From contig SVKB01000010.1 in the NCBI GenBank assembly GCA_015068665.1, forward strand, positions 1 through 64,000: a stretch of 64,000 bases of DNA. Direction: 5' to 3'. The notes beneath the pieces are model-generated. The model was not told the DNA's origin, did not search any database, and saw nothing but the letters and a program-made list of their open reading frames with translations. Of this stretch, positions 22,446-32,273 are shown piece by piece. The DNA comes from Oscillospiraceae bacterium. GTDB lineage: Bacteria > Bacillota > Clostridia > UMGS1840 > HGM11507. Each line of letters begins with the position of its first letter. The stretch's first letter is position 1. The position numbers were made by a program, and so were the translations under genes.

Positions 22446-23454
22446 CCTGTCCCGCACAAGCTACGAAATAAAGCTTGGGGAAGGGATTTTAAGAAAGCTT
22501 CCCGACTATCTTGAAGAAATCGGGTTTTCAGGCAGACTGGTTATAATATGCGATACGGTTATTGAAAAGCTTCATCTTGACACCCTGAAGTCAGTTTTAA
22601 ATAACAGTAAAATTGCTTTTGAAACGGTGGTCATAAAAACAGGTGAGGAATATAAAACCTTAGATACCGTGTCGGAAATCTATGAAAGCCTTGCAAAATT
22701 AAATATATCGAGAAAGGATACAATTCTTGCCTTCGGAGGCGGTGTAACCGGTGATATATCGGGATTTGTTGCCGCGACCTATTTAAGAGGCGTTGATTAT
22801 ATCCAGGTTCCCACCACTCTTCTTTCCATGGTAGATTCCTCTATCGGCGGAAAAACAGGTGTGGATTTGAAATACGGAAAAAACCTTGTAGGTGCCTTTA
22901 AACAGCCCCGCCTTGTAATAGCAGATACCAATCTTTTGAAAACTCTTCCCGAGCTTCAGCTTGCAAGCGGTATGGCAGAGATAATCAAAGCAGGTCTTAT
23001 AAGGGATAATAAACTTATAGAGATTCTTAGCTTGTCCCAAAGCTTTGAGGATGACAAGGAGGAAATAATCCTGAGGGCAATCAATGTAAAAAAAGAGATT
23101 GTTGAAGCGGACGAATTTGAGAAATATGAAAGAATGCTTCTTAATTTCGGACACACCTTCGGTCATGCAATTGAAAAATACTACGGCTTTAAGGGGATAA
23201 CCCACGGTCAGGCAGTTGCCTTCGGAATGAAGCTGATAACAAAAAATGATAAAATTAATGACCTGCTTGACAGCCTTTATTTAAAGTTCGGTCTTGAAAT
23301 GGAATGTCAGGTACCCCAGAAGGAAATAATCCGCCTTTCAAAAAACGATAAAAAGGCAAGCGGAGACAGTGTTAATATAGTGATCGTTGAGAAGCCGGGT
23401 GAAGGCATAATAAAAAAAATAAGCTTTTCGGCTCTGGAGGAAGAATATGTGTGA
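22426..23454 (+). CDS. aroB: 3-dehydroquinate synthase
   Basis: AroB converts DAHP to 3-dehydroquinate using NAD and a divalent metal. The 342-residue protein shows GEEYKTLDTVSEIYESL, the NAD loop FGGGVTGDISGFVAATYLRG, PTTLLSMVDSSIGGKTGVD, and the metal ligands in the GMAEIIKAGLI and NFGHTFGHAIE segments. It overlaps tyrA by 20 bases and aroA by 8, so expression is tightly coupled. Confidence 0.96.
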   Translation: MKTIKINLSRTSYEIKLGEGILRKLPDYLEEIGFSGRLVIICDTVIEKLHLDTLKSVLNNSKIAFETVVIKTGEEYKTLDTVSEIYESLAKLNISRKDTILAFGGGVTGDISGFVAATYLRGVDYIQVPTTLLSMVDSSIGGKTGVDLKYGKNLVGAFKQPRLVIADTNLLKTLPELQLASGMAEIIKAGLIRDNKLIEILSLSQSFEDDKEEIILRAINVKKEIVEADEFEKYERMLLNFGHTFGHAIEKYYGFKGITHGQAVAFGMKLITKNDKINDLLDSLYLKFGLEMECQVPQKEIIRLSKNDKKASGDSVNIVIVEKPGEGIIKKISFSALEEEYV

Positions 23455-24706
23455 TATAAGACTAAATAAAAGCAGTCTTTTGGGTGAAATCACCGTTTGC
23501 TCCTCTAAAAGTGTTGCCCACCGTGCAGTTATTGCAGCAGCTCTTTCAGGAAGGGATATTACCGTGAAAAATGTAACCCCCTCCAAGGATATTTATGCAA
23601 CCCTTAACGGTATTAAAGCCCTGGGAGTTTCATATATATTCGAGAATGAAACGGTTATAATTAAAAAAAGCATCTTAAATAAAAATAAGAAATTAAGTTT
23701 TAATGCAGGTGAAAGCGGTTCAACCTTAAGATTTTTAATTCCCGTGTTTACCGCCCTGGGTAACGAAACTACCTTTTCAGGTGAGGGCAGACTTCCAATG
23801 CGCCCTCTTGATGACTATCTTGAAATTTTTGATAAAAACTCAGTTTGCTATGAAAAGGGAGAATGCTATCTTCCTCTTACCGTAAGGGGGACCTTTAAGG
23901 AAACTGTCTTCGATGTAAGAGGGGATGTAAGCTCTCAGTTCATAACCGGACTTATGCTTTCCTCTCTTGCAACAGATAAGGAAATTACAATAAATATAAC
24001 CACCAATCTTGAGTCAAAGGGATATGTTGATATCACAGCAAAGGTCCTTGAAGACTTTGGCTGCAGTGTCTTATTTAAAGATAATACCGTGAAAATAAAA
24101 AAAGGCATTTGCAGTATAGATGAATATATTGTTGAAAATGACTGGTCCCAGGCGGCATTTTTCCTTGTGGCAGGTGCCGTAGCAGGAGATGTAACCTTAA
24201 GAAATATGAATTTATCCTCTCCACAGGGAGATAAGGAGATAGTATCCGTTTTAGAAAAAGCCGGTGCTGATATCACGAGAGGCTCTGACTTTGTAAAGAT
24301 TGTAAAATCCAAAATAAACGGCTTTTTATGTGATGCATCGGATATTCCCGACTTAGTTCCCATCCTTTCGGTTCTTGGTGCCTTTGCAAAAGGGAAAACA
24401 CATCTTTACAATCTTAAACGCTTAAGACTTAAGGAGTCTGACCGTATTGAATCAACGGTGTCAATGTTAAGAGCATTTGGAGTAAAATGTGAAAGCGGTG
24501 ATGATTATATCACAATCTACGGAGAAAATTCCCTTTGTGACGCTTTTGTGGATTCCTTTAACGACCACCGTATTGTAATGTCTTCAGCCGTAATGGCGCT
24601 GAAGGGCGGCACAACCCTTATTAAAAATTATAAAGCAGTTGATAAATCCTATCCCGGCTTTTTTGAGGATTACTTCAGGCTGGGAGGAAAAGGAGAAATA
24701 TTATGA
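23447..24706 (+). CDS. aroA: 3-phosphoshikimate 1-carboxyvinyltransferase (EPSP synthase)
   Basis: AroA transfers enolpyruvate from PEP to shikimate-3-phosphate. The 419-residue protein has SSKSVAHRAVIAAAL near the N-terminus, the PEP-binding NAGESGSTLRFLIP, the GRLPMRPLDDYLE segment, DVSSQFITGLMLSSL, and LRLKESDRIESTVSMLRAFG followed by SFNDHRIVMSSAV. The conserved LFLGNAGTA motif of glyphosate-sensitive class I enzymes is here FNAGESGSTLRF, as in the class II group. It overlaps aroB and aroC by a few bases. Confidence 0.96.
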   Translation: MCDIRLNKSSLLGEITVCSSKSVAHRAVIAAALSGRDITVKNVTPSKDIYATLNGIKALGVSYIFENETVIIKKSILNKNKKLSFNAGESGSTLRFLIPVFTALGNETTFSGEGRLPMRPLDDYLEIFDKNSVCYEKGECYLPLTVRGTFKETVFDVRGDVSSQFITGLMLSSLATDKEITINITTNLESKGYVDITAKVLEDFGCSVLFKDNTVKIKKGICSIDEYIVENDWSQAAFFLVAGAVAGDVTLRNMNLSSPQGDKEIVSVLEKAGADITRGSDFVKIVKSKINGFLCDASDIPDLVPILSVLGAFAKGKTHLYNLKRLRLKESDRIESTVSMLRAFGVKCESGDDYITIYGENSLCDAFVDSFNDHRIVMSSAVMALKGGTTLIKNYKAVDKSYPGFFEDYFRLGGKGEIL

Positions 24707-25767
24707 GCAGTATAACCTTAAAAAAACTGTCCCTTACAATTTTCGGGGAATCCCACGGCCCCTGTATCGGAGGCGTTATAACAGGACTTCCCGCAGGACA
24801 CAGGCTTGATTTTGAAAAAATAGATAAGGATGTTTTAAGAAGAAAGCCGGGAAAGGACGGTCTTTCCACGCCCCGTAATGAAGAGGATAAATATGAAATA
24901 GTATCGGGAATAAAGGACGGTGTCCTTACAGGCGCCCCTTTATGTGTAATTATAAAAAATTCCGATACCCATTCCTCCGACTATTCGAAATTAGCGGATA
25001 TTCCGCGTCCGTCTCACAGCGACTATCCTGCATATATAAAATATAACGGCTTTAATGACATAAGAGGCGGAGGCCATTTTTCAGGAAGGCTGACTGCCCC
25101 CATTACCGTTATCGGAAGTATATGCAAACAGCTTCTTGAAAAGGAGGAAATAAAGGTTGTCTCCCATATTTTGAGAATTAAGGATATAACCGATAAAAGT
25201 CTTCTTGACTGTAACGGTGAGGATATAAAGAAGCTGGCAGACGGTAAGGACACAGTCTGTGACAGTGTTGTGGAGAATTTTTATAAGCTCATTACCGATG
25301 CGAAAGCAAATAAAGATTCTCTCGGTGCAGTATGTGAATGTGGCATTATAAATATGAAGCCGGGACTTGGCGGACCCTTGTTTGACGGTCTTGAAGGTAA
25401 GCTTGCGCAGTTAGTTTACGGTATTCCCGGTGTTAAGGGTGTTGAATTCGGAATAGGCTTTGATTTTGCCGGGTTATCGGGAAGCCTTGCCAATGACTGT
25501 TATTGCTTAAAGGACGGTAAGATAAGAACGAAGACAAATAATAACGGCGGAATTCTCGGAGGTATCTCCAACGGGGAAAATATTGTTTTCCGTGTTGCCT
25601 TCAAGCCGACTCCCTCAATAGCCCTTCCCCAGCAATCCGTTAACTTAAAAACCGGCTGCGAGGAAATCCTTGAAATCAAAGGCCGTCACGATCCCATTAT
25701 CGCACTTCGTGCGCTGCCTGTAGTAGAGGGGATTGCCGCAATCGGAATTCTTGATGAAATTTTATAA
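24703..25767 (+). CDS. aroC: Chorismate synthase
   Basis: AroC makes chorismate from EPSP and needs reduced FMN. The 354-residue protein has the signature start LTIFGESHGPCIGGVITGLPAG, RRKPGKDGLSTPRNEEDKYE, RGGGHFSGRLTAP and the C-terminal GGISNGENIVFRVAFKPTPSI and KGRHDPIIALRALPVVEG. All match the family. It overlaps aroA by 4 bases and is followed by pheA after 12 bases. Confidence 0.96.
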   Translation: MSSITLKKLSLTIFGESHGPCIGGVITGLPAGHRLDFEKIDKDVLRRKPGKDGLSTPRNEEDKYEIVSGIKDGVLTGAPLCVIIKNSDTHSSDYSKLADIPRPSHSDYPAYIKYNGFNDIRGGGHFSGRLTAPITVIGSICKQLLEKEEIKVVSHILRIKDITDKSLLDCNGEDIKKLADGKDTVCDSVVENFYKLITDAKANKDSLGAVCECGIINMKPGLGGPLFDGLEGKLAQLVYGIPGVKGVEFGIGFDFAGLSGSLANDCYCLKDGKIRTKTNNNGGILGGISNGENIVFRVAFKPTPSIALPQQSVNLKTGCEEILEIKGRHDPIIALRALPVVEGIAAIGILDEIL

Positions 25768-25779
25768 TCGGGTGAGCTT

Positions 25780-26892
25780 ATGAATTTAGATGAGATAAGA
25801 GTAAATATTGATAAGGTGGATTCCGAATTAAGAGAGCTTTTTATAAAGAGAATGGAGCTTGTCCACCGGGTTTATGAATACAAATCGGAAAACAACCTTC
25901 CCGTTAAGAATAATGACAGGGAAGCAGCTATAATTGAAAAAAGAACCGCAGACCTTGAAAAATTCAGGGAGGAAACGGGTGAGTTTTTCAAGGACCTTAT
26001 AGATATAAGCTGTAAATATCAGGAACAAAGATTAAGCAAGGAAAAAAAGCTTGATTCTTCCTTTACCTTTTTAAAAAGAGAAGACTTTTTAAGGGGTGTG
26101 AAAAAGGTTGCTTATCAGGGAATAAAGGGCTCTTACGGAAGCGAGATGGCAATGAGGCTTTTTAATGACAAGGAGCTTATCTCAAAAAAGAGCTTTTTGG
26201 AGGTCTGTGAAAGTGTTAAATCAGGCGAGGTGTGTCTGGGAGTTCTTCCTGTTGAAAATCTTTCTGCGGGAAGTGTAAGCGGTGTATATGACCTTATCTA
26301 TGAAAACGGTCTTACCGTGGTAATGGAGGAGGAGCTTGAAATCCGTCACTGTCTTTTAGGCACAGGTGCCTTCTCGGAGGTTGAAAGAGTAAAATCCCAT
26401 CCCCAGGCTTTAAGTCAGTGCTCCCGCTTTATAAAGGAGCATAATTTTGAAACCGTTGAGGGAGTAAATACCGCAGTGTGCGCCTATGAGGCATCACGGT
26501 ATGAGGATGCTACATTGGGCGTAATATCGAGTAAGATTAACAGCGAGTATTATAACCTTAGAATTTTAAAGGAAAATATATCGGATATTGAGGATAATAA
26601 AACAAGATTTGTGGTTGTATCGCGGGAAAGAGTTATTCTTGACGAGCCCCGTAAAATAAGCCTTGTTTTTACTCTTCCTCATAAAACGGGAAGCCTTGCA
26701 CGGGTGCTTGGTGACTTTTCTGCCCACTCCTTCAATCTTACAAAAATTGAATCACGCCCCCTTAAATCCAATATGTGGGAGTATAATTTTTATGTGGATA
26801 TTGAAGGCTCCCTGAAGGATGAAAAAACAAAAGATCATCTTGAAAAAATCAGCTATTTGTTTGACGAAATAAAAATTCTCGGTAACTGTTAA
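25780..26892 (+). CDS. pheA: Bifunctional chorismate mutase / prephenate dehydratase
   Basis: The 370-residue protein runs chorismate to prephenate to phenylpyruvate. It has an AroQ chorismate mutase domain (about 1-90: LDEIRVNIDKVDSELRELFIKRMELVHRVYEYK), then a prephenate dehydratase domain (about 107-285). The dehydratase domain contains VAYQGIKGSYGSEMA, GVLPVENLSAGSV, SHPQALSQCSRFI and the catalytic TRF in DNKTRFVVVS. A C-terminal ACT domain follows (about 290-365: PHKTGSLARVLGDFSAHSFNLTKIESRP), with the ESRP motif of Phe feedback sites. Both transcriptional (leader) and allosteric control by Phe are therefore expected. Confidence 0.95.
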   Translation: MNLDEIRVNIDKVDSELRELFIKRMELVHRVYEYKSENNLPVKNNDREAAIIEKRTADLEKFREETGEFFKDLIDISCKYQEQRLSKEKKLDSSFTFLKREDFLRGVKKVAYQGIKGSYGSEMAMRLFNDKELISKKSFLEVCESVKSGEVCLGVLPVENLSAGSVSGVYDLIYENGLTVVMEEELEIRHCLLGTGAFSEVERVKSHPQALSQCSRFIKEHNFETVEGVNTAVCAYEASRYEDATLGVISSKINSEYYNLRILKENISDIEDNKTRFVVVSRERVILDEPRKISLVFTLPHKTGSLARVLGDFSAHSFNLTKIESRPLKSNMWEYNFYVDIEGSLKDEKTKDHLEKISYLFDEIKILGNC

Positions 26893-26905
26893 AGGTGAAC
26901 TTAAA

Positions 26906-28237
26906 ATGCTAAAATACGGTTTGACGGGTAATCCGCTCGGACACAGCATGTCTGCGGTTATCCACAACAAAATTTTAAAAATAAAAAATATCAGCGGTAA
27001 CTACGAATTAAAGCCGACAGATAATCTTAAAAAAAGCTTTGAGGAAGATTTAAGTAAGCTTGACGGTTTCAATATAACCATACCATATAAAAAGGATATC
27101 ATAGCATATCTTGACGAAGCTGATGAAAAGGTTAAATTATATAATTCCTGCAATACCGTAAAAATATCCGACGGTGTAGTGAAAGGGTATAATACCGATG
27201 TTTTCGGTATTAATGACACTCTTTTAAAAAACGGTATATCCGTAAAAGGAAAAAGAGTCCTTGTAACAGGGGCAGGGGGTGTTTCTTCCGTAATGGCATC
27301 CGAAATGGCTCTTAAGGGCGCCCATGTTTTTATCTATGCCAGAAACGAAGAAAAAACAAAAAAAGTTTGCAGCTTTATTTTTGAAAAAACGGGTAAAACC
27401 GTTACCCCTGTAAGTCTTGATGAAATAAAGGATATCTATCTTCTGATGCAGGGCACTCCGGTTGGGATGTACCCTGATACATTAAACTGTATCCTGCCTT
27501 TTGAGAAGCTAAAAAATATTCCCTATGTTTTCGATACAGTCTATAACCCTTATAAAACACTTATTCTCCGTATGAGTGAGTATTTCGGGAACAAGGCAAT
27601 CGGCGGTCTTAATATGCTGGTTGAACAGGCTGTTAAGGCTCAGGAAATCTTTAACGGAATAACCCTTTCAGAGGAGGAGTTTTCCGATGTGTTAAATATA
27701 GCAAAGGCTCATATTCCACCTTTTAAAATAAATAAAAACATAATTTTAATCGGACCTCCGGGCTGCGGAAAATCAAGTATTTCCCGGGAAATAGCCGACC
27801 TTCTTGATGTCAAAGTTTCCGATATAGATTCTGAGATTGTAAAAAAAGAGAAAATGACTGTTAATGATATCTTTTTTAAAAAAGGGGAGAAGGGCTTCAG
27901 AGCTATTGAAAGTGAAATCTTTTTTGATGCAGTAACTGAGGTGGGACAGGTCATTGCAACCGGCGGCGGACTGCCCGAATATAACGATTTAAGTGTACTT
28001 GATAAGGATAAAAACATCATAGTCTTTCTGAACACCTCCGAGGAGGTAATCTATAACCGTATAAAGGAAGATAACGGAAGACCTCTGTTAAAGGACGGCA
28101 GAGAAGCTCTTACAAGACTTATCACCCGAAGACTTCCCATATACGAAAAATACAGCGATATCACCGTAAATGTCGAAAAAGAGCGAAATATAAAGGATAT
28201 TACCGCAGAAATAATCGAAAAAACAGTAAGGAAGTAG
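26906..28237 (+). CDS. Fused shikimate dehydrogenase and shikimate kinase
   Basis: The 443-residue fusion carries AroE at about residues 1-270: GNPLGHSMSAVIHN, FNITIPYKKDIIAYL with the catalytic Lys, NTDVFGI, the NADP loop VTGAGGVSSVMA, and GLNMLVEQAVKAQEIF. AroK follows at about residues 275-443: Walker A GPPGCGKSS at about 282-290, DIDSEI, KGEKGFRAIESEIF, ATGGGLPEY and the lid NGRPLL. The two steps are consecutive apart from release of shikimate. There is no internal stop or frameshift, and no restart with a clear ribosome binding site between the halves. It is the last gene of the operon. Confidence 0.94.
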   Translation: MLKYGLTGNPLGHSMSAVIHNKILKIKNISGNYELKPTDNLKKSFEEDLSKLDGFNITIPYKKDIIAYLDEADEKVKLYNSCNTVKISDGVVKGYNTDVFGINDTLLKNGISVKGKRVLVTGAGGVSSVMASEMALKGAHVFIYARNEEKTKKVCSFIFEKTGKTVTPVSLDEIKDIYLLMQGTPVGMYPDTLNCILPFEKLKNIPYVFDTVYNPYKTLILRMSEYFGNKAIGGLNMLVEQAVKAQEIFNGITLSEEEFSDVLNIAKAHIPPFKINKNIILIGPPGCGKSSISREIADLLDVKVSDIDSEIVKKEKMTVNDIFFKKGEKGFRAIESEIFFDAVTEVGQVIATGGGLPEYNDLSVLDKDKNIIVFLNTSEEVIYNRIKEDNGRPLLKDGREALTRLITRRLPIYEKYSDITVNVEKERNIKDITAEIIEKTVRK

Positions 28238-28257
28238 AGATACATCCTTTTTTATTA

Positions 28258-28391
28258 TAAATCCCTGTGGGATTTTCGATATGTTTTGCTAAAGCAAAAC
28301 TCGATATGTGCTTCGCACTCGATATGTTCCTTTGGAACTCGATATGTTGCCTGTCGGCAACGAGAAAAGGACGGATAAGGTGTAATGAAGT
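28258..28391. repeat. Hairpin-array repeat, family A, copy 2
   Basis: Palindromes AAATCC/GGATTT, TTTTGCT/AGCAAAA, TGC/GCA, TTCC/GGAA and TTGCC/GGCAA are joined by the (C)TCGATATG linker. It ends in CGAGAAAAGGACGGAT, also seen at 17737-17880. It lies just after the aro operon. Confidence 0.85.
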
Positions 28392-28437
28392 GTAGCTCGT
28401 TAAATAATTGGTATATAAAAATCCAAAATTTCAATAT

Positions 28438-28483
28438 AATAATCCAATTTCATCTCACGATAAGAGAAAATTGGATTATTTTT
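28438..28483 (+). terminator. Terminator-like hairpin after the aro operon
   Basis: AATAATCCAATTT and AAATTGGATTATT form a perfect 13-bp stem followed by TTT. It is A/T-rich, so strength is uncertain, but it is the only clear stop before the next promoter. It may act in both directions. Confidence 0.6.
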
Positions 28484-28552
28484 CACAAAACAGGTATTAT
28501 TTTACAGTGTTAAAAAGTAACAAAAATATATGATGAAACGACTGTTTTGTTA

Positions 28553-28581
28553 TTGACATTTGATTAAATCTATTGTAAAAT
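28553..28581 (+). promoter_or_regulatory. Sigma-A promoter of the first surface operon
   Basis: TTGACA, 17 bases, TAAAAT, with AAAGGAGGT and the start codon of the CBM-SLH gene downstream. A second possible -10 (TATAAT, about 28596-28601) follows. Confidence 0.75.
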
Positions 28582-28646
28582 TGTATTGATGATACTATAA
28601 TCGGTAGTGTCGATAAATGTTGAAAATTTTAAAGGAGGTACAAACT

Positions 28647-31600
28647 ATGAACAAAAAAATTCTTTCAATTTTTTTAGTTCTGTCCATTCTGGCTTCAATG
28701 CTCACCTTTACAGTAGCATTTGCCGATGGAGACGTTATTTTCTCCTATGCCTTTGAATCGGAAGATGAAGGCTGGAGTTACTACAAGCAGGCTGATACTA
28801 ATACACTCAGCTCAGAAAAAGCAAAGGGAGGTTCAAAATCGCTTTACATCAATGACGATGCAGACGATATCGCTGGCGGATTTACTTCTCCTTTTATCGA
28901 AGCAGTACCCGGTGAAACCTATACTGCTACAGCTGATATTTTTTCCGTTAAAACAGGCGGAAGCTTCTATTTAAGATTTACAGATTCCTCAAAGAAAAAA
29001 ATAGAAGATAAAACAGCTAAGCCATCAAAAACAGGTGAGTGGGTTTCTCTTACCGCAACAGGTAAAGCTCCTGAAGGAACAAAATTCGTTCAGGTATTGG
29101 GGGTTACCTTTAATTCCGGCGGCGGAGAAATGTATTATGATAATGTTGTTTTAAAAGGTAAATCGGCAGCAGCTGCTCCTTCAGAGCCTTCTGCACCGGC
29201 AACTACCCCCGAGGCAGCTCCCGAGGTTGAGGGTACAAAATATGCTACCGAAATCGGCTTTTTAACAAAGGTTGGCCTTATTGATTCATCCTTTAAATGG
29301 GATGCTGAAATCACAAAGGCTGAAATGGCTAAAATGATTGCAAAAGCACTTCACCCCGAGGTTGACTTTACAACCAATGCAGGTGTTCAGGTATTCGGTG
29401 ATGTTCCTACCTCTCACCAGTATTATTCTTACATAAAGGCTTGTAAGGATTTAAAGATTATCAACGGTGACTATGAAGGCAACTTCAATCCCGATAATAA
29501 AATCACTATTGTTGAAGCCTTAACAGTTACAATCAATGCATTGGGCTACACACCTTATGCTGAAGCCTTCGGCGGATATCCTACAGGATATTTCACAGTT
29601 GCAACCCAGTCAGGTCTTGCAAAGGGCGTTAATGTGGCTTCCACTGAAATGGTAACAGGTGAGGTTATCGCAAAGATTCTTTATAATGCTCTGTTTGCCG
29701 ACCTTGTTCAGCTAAAGGCTATTACCAACGGCTCTGTTGAAATTGAAATCAACAACGGTAAGAACATTCTTTCCGAAAGACTTGGTATATATGAATTTGA
29801 TGCAATTGTTACCGATAACGGTATAAGTGCATTGTACGGTGCTTCTATTAATGAACCTGAAATGGCTATTATCGAAGAAGTCAAGACAGGTAAACGCGTA
29901 ACCGCTTATGTTAACAATTCCGGTATTAACGGATATTTAGGTTACAGAGTAAAGGCTTTTGTTAAGAACAATATGGAAAACGGAAAGCTTGAGTATGTTT
30001 TTGCAGCTCCATATTCAAAGGCTAAAACAGTTACCGTAAATGCAAAGGATATATTCAACATATCAGCTGATTATGTTGAATATGATGAGGATATTACTAC
30101 ATCCGATTACGAAAAAATCGCTCTTGGCGGATTTACTCCTCTTATCATTGTTAACGGTGTAAGAGTAGTTGCAGGCTCATTAAGTGAGGTTATGCCAAAA
30201 GACGGTATCGTTACGTTTATTGAAAATAACGGCGACTCAAAATTTGATGTTGTTAACATCTTAAGCTTCAATTATGCAAACGGAAGCTTTGATGCTCCTG
30301 CACGAAATATCTTTGTTGACAGTGTTTCTACCGTTGATGAGGAGCATTCTATTTCCTGTGCATTCAATCCTTCACAGTCGCTTGACTTATCAGAAGAGGA
30401 AGCCGGCTATGCCTTTGCAGGAAGCGATCTTGTAACATCTATCAAAGACGTTAAGCCCGGTATGATTGTATCTGTTGCGGAAGCACCTGAAGCAATTGAC
30501 GGCAAGCCTTATTATTTCCTTGTGGTAAATAATAAAAAGGTTACCGGTTCCTTAACAGGTAAGGCTGACAATACTCTTCTTATGTCTGATAATAAGGAAT
30601 ATGAGCTTTCAACAAGTATTACCTCCGTTAAATCAAGCTTTATAAATTATCTTGTAATGGGTAAGAATGTTACATTATATCTTGATGTAACAGGAAATAT
30701 CGCTTATGCAGAAAATGAAGGCGGAAACTCCAAGAACTATGCATATATAGTAAAGGCAGTTGAAAGAACAAAAGACGGCGAACAGATTACTCTTGTTAAG
30801 TTCTTTGATAAAGCAGGAAAAATGCAGGAATTACCTTTAAAGGAAAATGCAAAGATTGACGGTGAGGTTAAATCTTCAATTTCTGCTCAGATTGCTGCAA
30901 TTGAAACCCGTCCGTCAGGCACAACCAAGCTGATTGCCGGAGATGAAGCAGGAAGACCTGCAATCATCCTTACCAAGGACGGTTATATCACAAGTATTGA
31001 TACCGATACACCGAACAGAACCCTGGATTCAGGCTCGGTTTCAAAAATCTATGCAACTCAGACTCCTATTAAATATTCCGAAGAGGACGCTGACAGCTTT
31101 GATACTTTAAAATCAGGCTTCAGAAGTCCGAGACTTGATGAAATCATAGGTTCCGTAAAAAATGTGGGCGGTAAATTCTATCTTACTAACAACACAGTAA
31201 TTATTGCTGTTCCTGAGATAGACACTTACGGTCTTGATGCTACCGTTTATAACACTTATAAAGGCGGTAACACCTATCAGGGTGCTGTTAATAACGCAAT
31301 GATTCCTCTTTATGAATATGAAAAAGAGGATGCTAACTACAAGGTTATGAAAGCATCAGATATCGGCACAAGATTTGTATATGATATTCAGGGCTATGAT
31401 ATTGACGGTGATACAGGGGTTGCAGGCTTGGCTATTGTAAGAGGAAGAACCGATACTTACTTCTACGGTTCAAATCCTTACGATTCAAAAACACCGTTAC
31501 TTGTATACTCAAGAAAGAATAAGGTATACGATGCCAAGAAGGAAAAAGAGGTTACAAAGATTTACTACTATCAGGACGGCAAAGAGCAGTCAGGTACCAT

Positions 31601-32273
31601 CGACCTTGATGAAGCCTTCTATCCTTATGTAGCACTTATAAACGGATGTGAAGCTTCTTATACTCCATATAAACGCGCAGTTCCTGCACTGGAAGAAGGC
31701 GATATTATAAGAGTTGTAAAATCCGGTGAAAATATTACTCATATTGAAAGAGTTGTTGATGTTTCGAACTATGGAGCAACTTACGCATTTATGCTTTATC
31801 CTTCAAATGCAAGAGACCCTTATTCTGTTTCCAAATCAGGTCTGCAGTCTAACTCAGACGCTGACAAGGGATATCCGTTCCCCTTTGATATGAGACTGTA
31901 CCGTGCAGGTACAACTCAGACCTATACTGTAGGTTCCGGTTGGGTAGATCAGATTAAAGGCTCAATAATGAGAGTTTTCACTGCAAAGAGCGTAGCTTCA
32001 GCTGATTATAATGACAATAAGCTTGCTGCATTTGATCCTAACAATCCGGCGAAGATTTCAGAGCAGTATCTTGATGCAGGTTCAATTACACCTATGATAG
32101 TTGATATCAAGGCTGACGGAACCGTTGAGGTTAAGCAGGGAACTTTAAATGATATTAAAACTCTTCAGGAAGAAAACAATAACAAAGATAACTCAAGCGT
32201 AATTTACTATAAGCACACAAACTATAAAATGGAACAAATCGTTGTAATCAACGGTATTGAAAACGCTAAATAA
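28647..32273 (+). CDS. Exported CBM-SLH surface protein, copy 1
   Basis: This 1208-residue protein has a signal peptide (about 1-26, ending VAFA). A CBM4/9-like beta-sandwich follows (about 27-170, starting FSYAFESEDEGWSYY and ending MYYDNVVLKG), then a Pro/Ala/Ser linker. S-layer homology repeats come next (about 195-360, with FGDVPTSHQYYSYIKACKDLKIINGDYEGNFNPDNKITIVEA). About 850 residues of repeated beta-rich sequence that I cannot assign complete it. SLH domains usually hold proteins to pyruvylated secondary wall polymers. The start at 28647 is fixed by AAAGGAGGT. It is paired with the giant SLH-GLUG gene 13 bases downstream. Its paralog is at 39769. Confidence 0.85.
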   Translation: MNKKILSIFLVLSILASMLTFTVAFADGDVIFSYAFESEDEGWSYYKQADTNTLSSEKAKGGSKSLYINDDADDIAGGFTSPFIEAVPGETYTATADIFSVKTGGSFYLRFTDSSKKKIEDKTAKPSKTGEWVSLTATGKAPEGTKFVQVLGVTFNSGGGEMYYDNVVLKGKSAAAAPSEPSAPATTPEAAPEVEGTKYATEIGFLTKVGLIDSSFKWDAEITKAEMAKMIAKALHPEVDFTTNAGVQVFGDVPTSHQYYSYIKACKDLKIINGDYEGNFNPDNKITIVEALTVTINALGYTPYAEAFGGYPTGYFTVATQSGLAKGVNVASTEMVTGEVIAKILYNALFADLVQLKAITNGSVEIEINNGKNILSERLGIYEFDAIVTDNGISALYGASINEPEMAIIEEVKTGKRVTAYVNNSGINGYLGYRVKAFVKNNMENGKLEYVFAAPYSKAKTVTVNAKDIFNISADYVEYDEDITTSDYEKIALGGFTPLIIVNGVRVVAGSLSEVMPKDGIVTFIENNGDSKFDVVNILSFNYANGSFDAPARNIFVDSVSTVDEEHSISCAFNPSQSLDLSEEEAGYAFAGSDLVTSIKDVKPGMIVSVAEAPEAIDGKPYYFLVVNNKKVTGSLTGKADNTLLMSDNKEYELSTSITSVKSSFINYLVMGKNVTLYLDVTGNIAYAENEGGNSKNYAYIVKAVERTKDGEQITLVKFFDKAGKMQELPLKENAKIDGEVKSSISAQIAAIETRPSGTTKLIAGDEAGRPAIILTKDGYITSIDTDTPNRTLDSGSVSKIYATQTPIKYSEEDADSFDTLKSGFRSPRLDEIIGSVKNVGGKFYLTNNTVIIAVPEIDTYGLDATVYNTYKGGNTYQGAVNNAMIPLYEYEKEDANYKVMKASDIGTRFVYDIQGYDIDGDTGVAGLAIVRGRTDTYFYGSNPYDSKTPLLVYSRKNKVYDAKKEKEVTKIYYYQDGKEQSGTIDLDEAFYPYVALINGCEASYTPYKRAVPALEEGDIIRVVKSGENITHIERVVDVSNYGATYAFMLYPSNARDPYSVSKSGLQSNSDADKGYPFPFDMRLYRAGTTQTYTVGSGWVDQIKGSIMRVFTAKSVASADYNDNKLAAFDPNNPAKISEQYLDAGSITPMIVDIKADGTVEVKQGTLNDIKTLQEENNNKDNSSVIYYKHTNYKMEQIVVINGIENAK

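Noticed and set aside
28438-28483. Operator for the surface operon
   Set aside because: The perfect 13-bp inverted repeat could bind a protein, but it is followed by T residues at the end of an operon, so a terminator is the simpler reading. Kept at moderate confidence.
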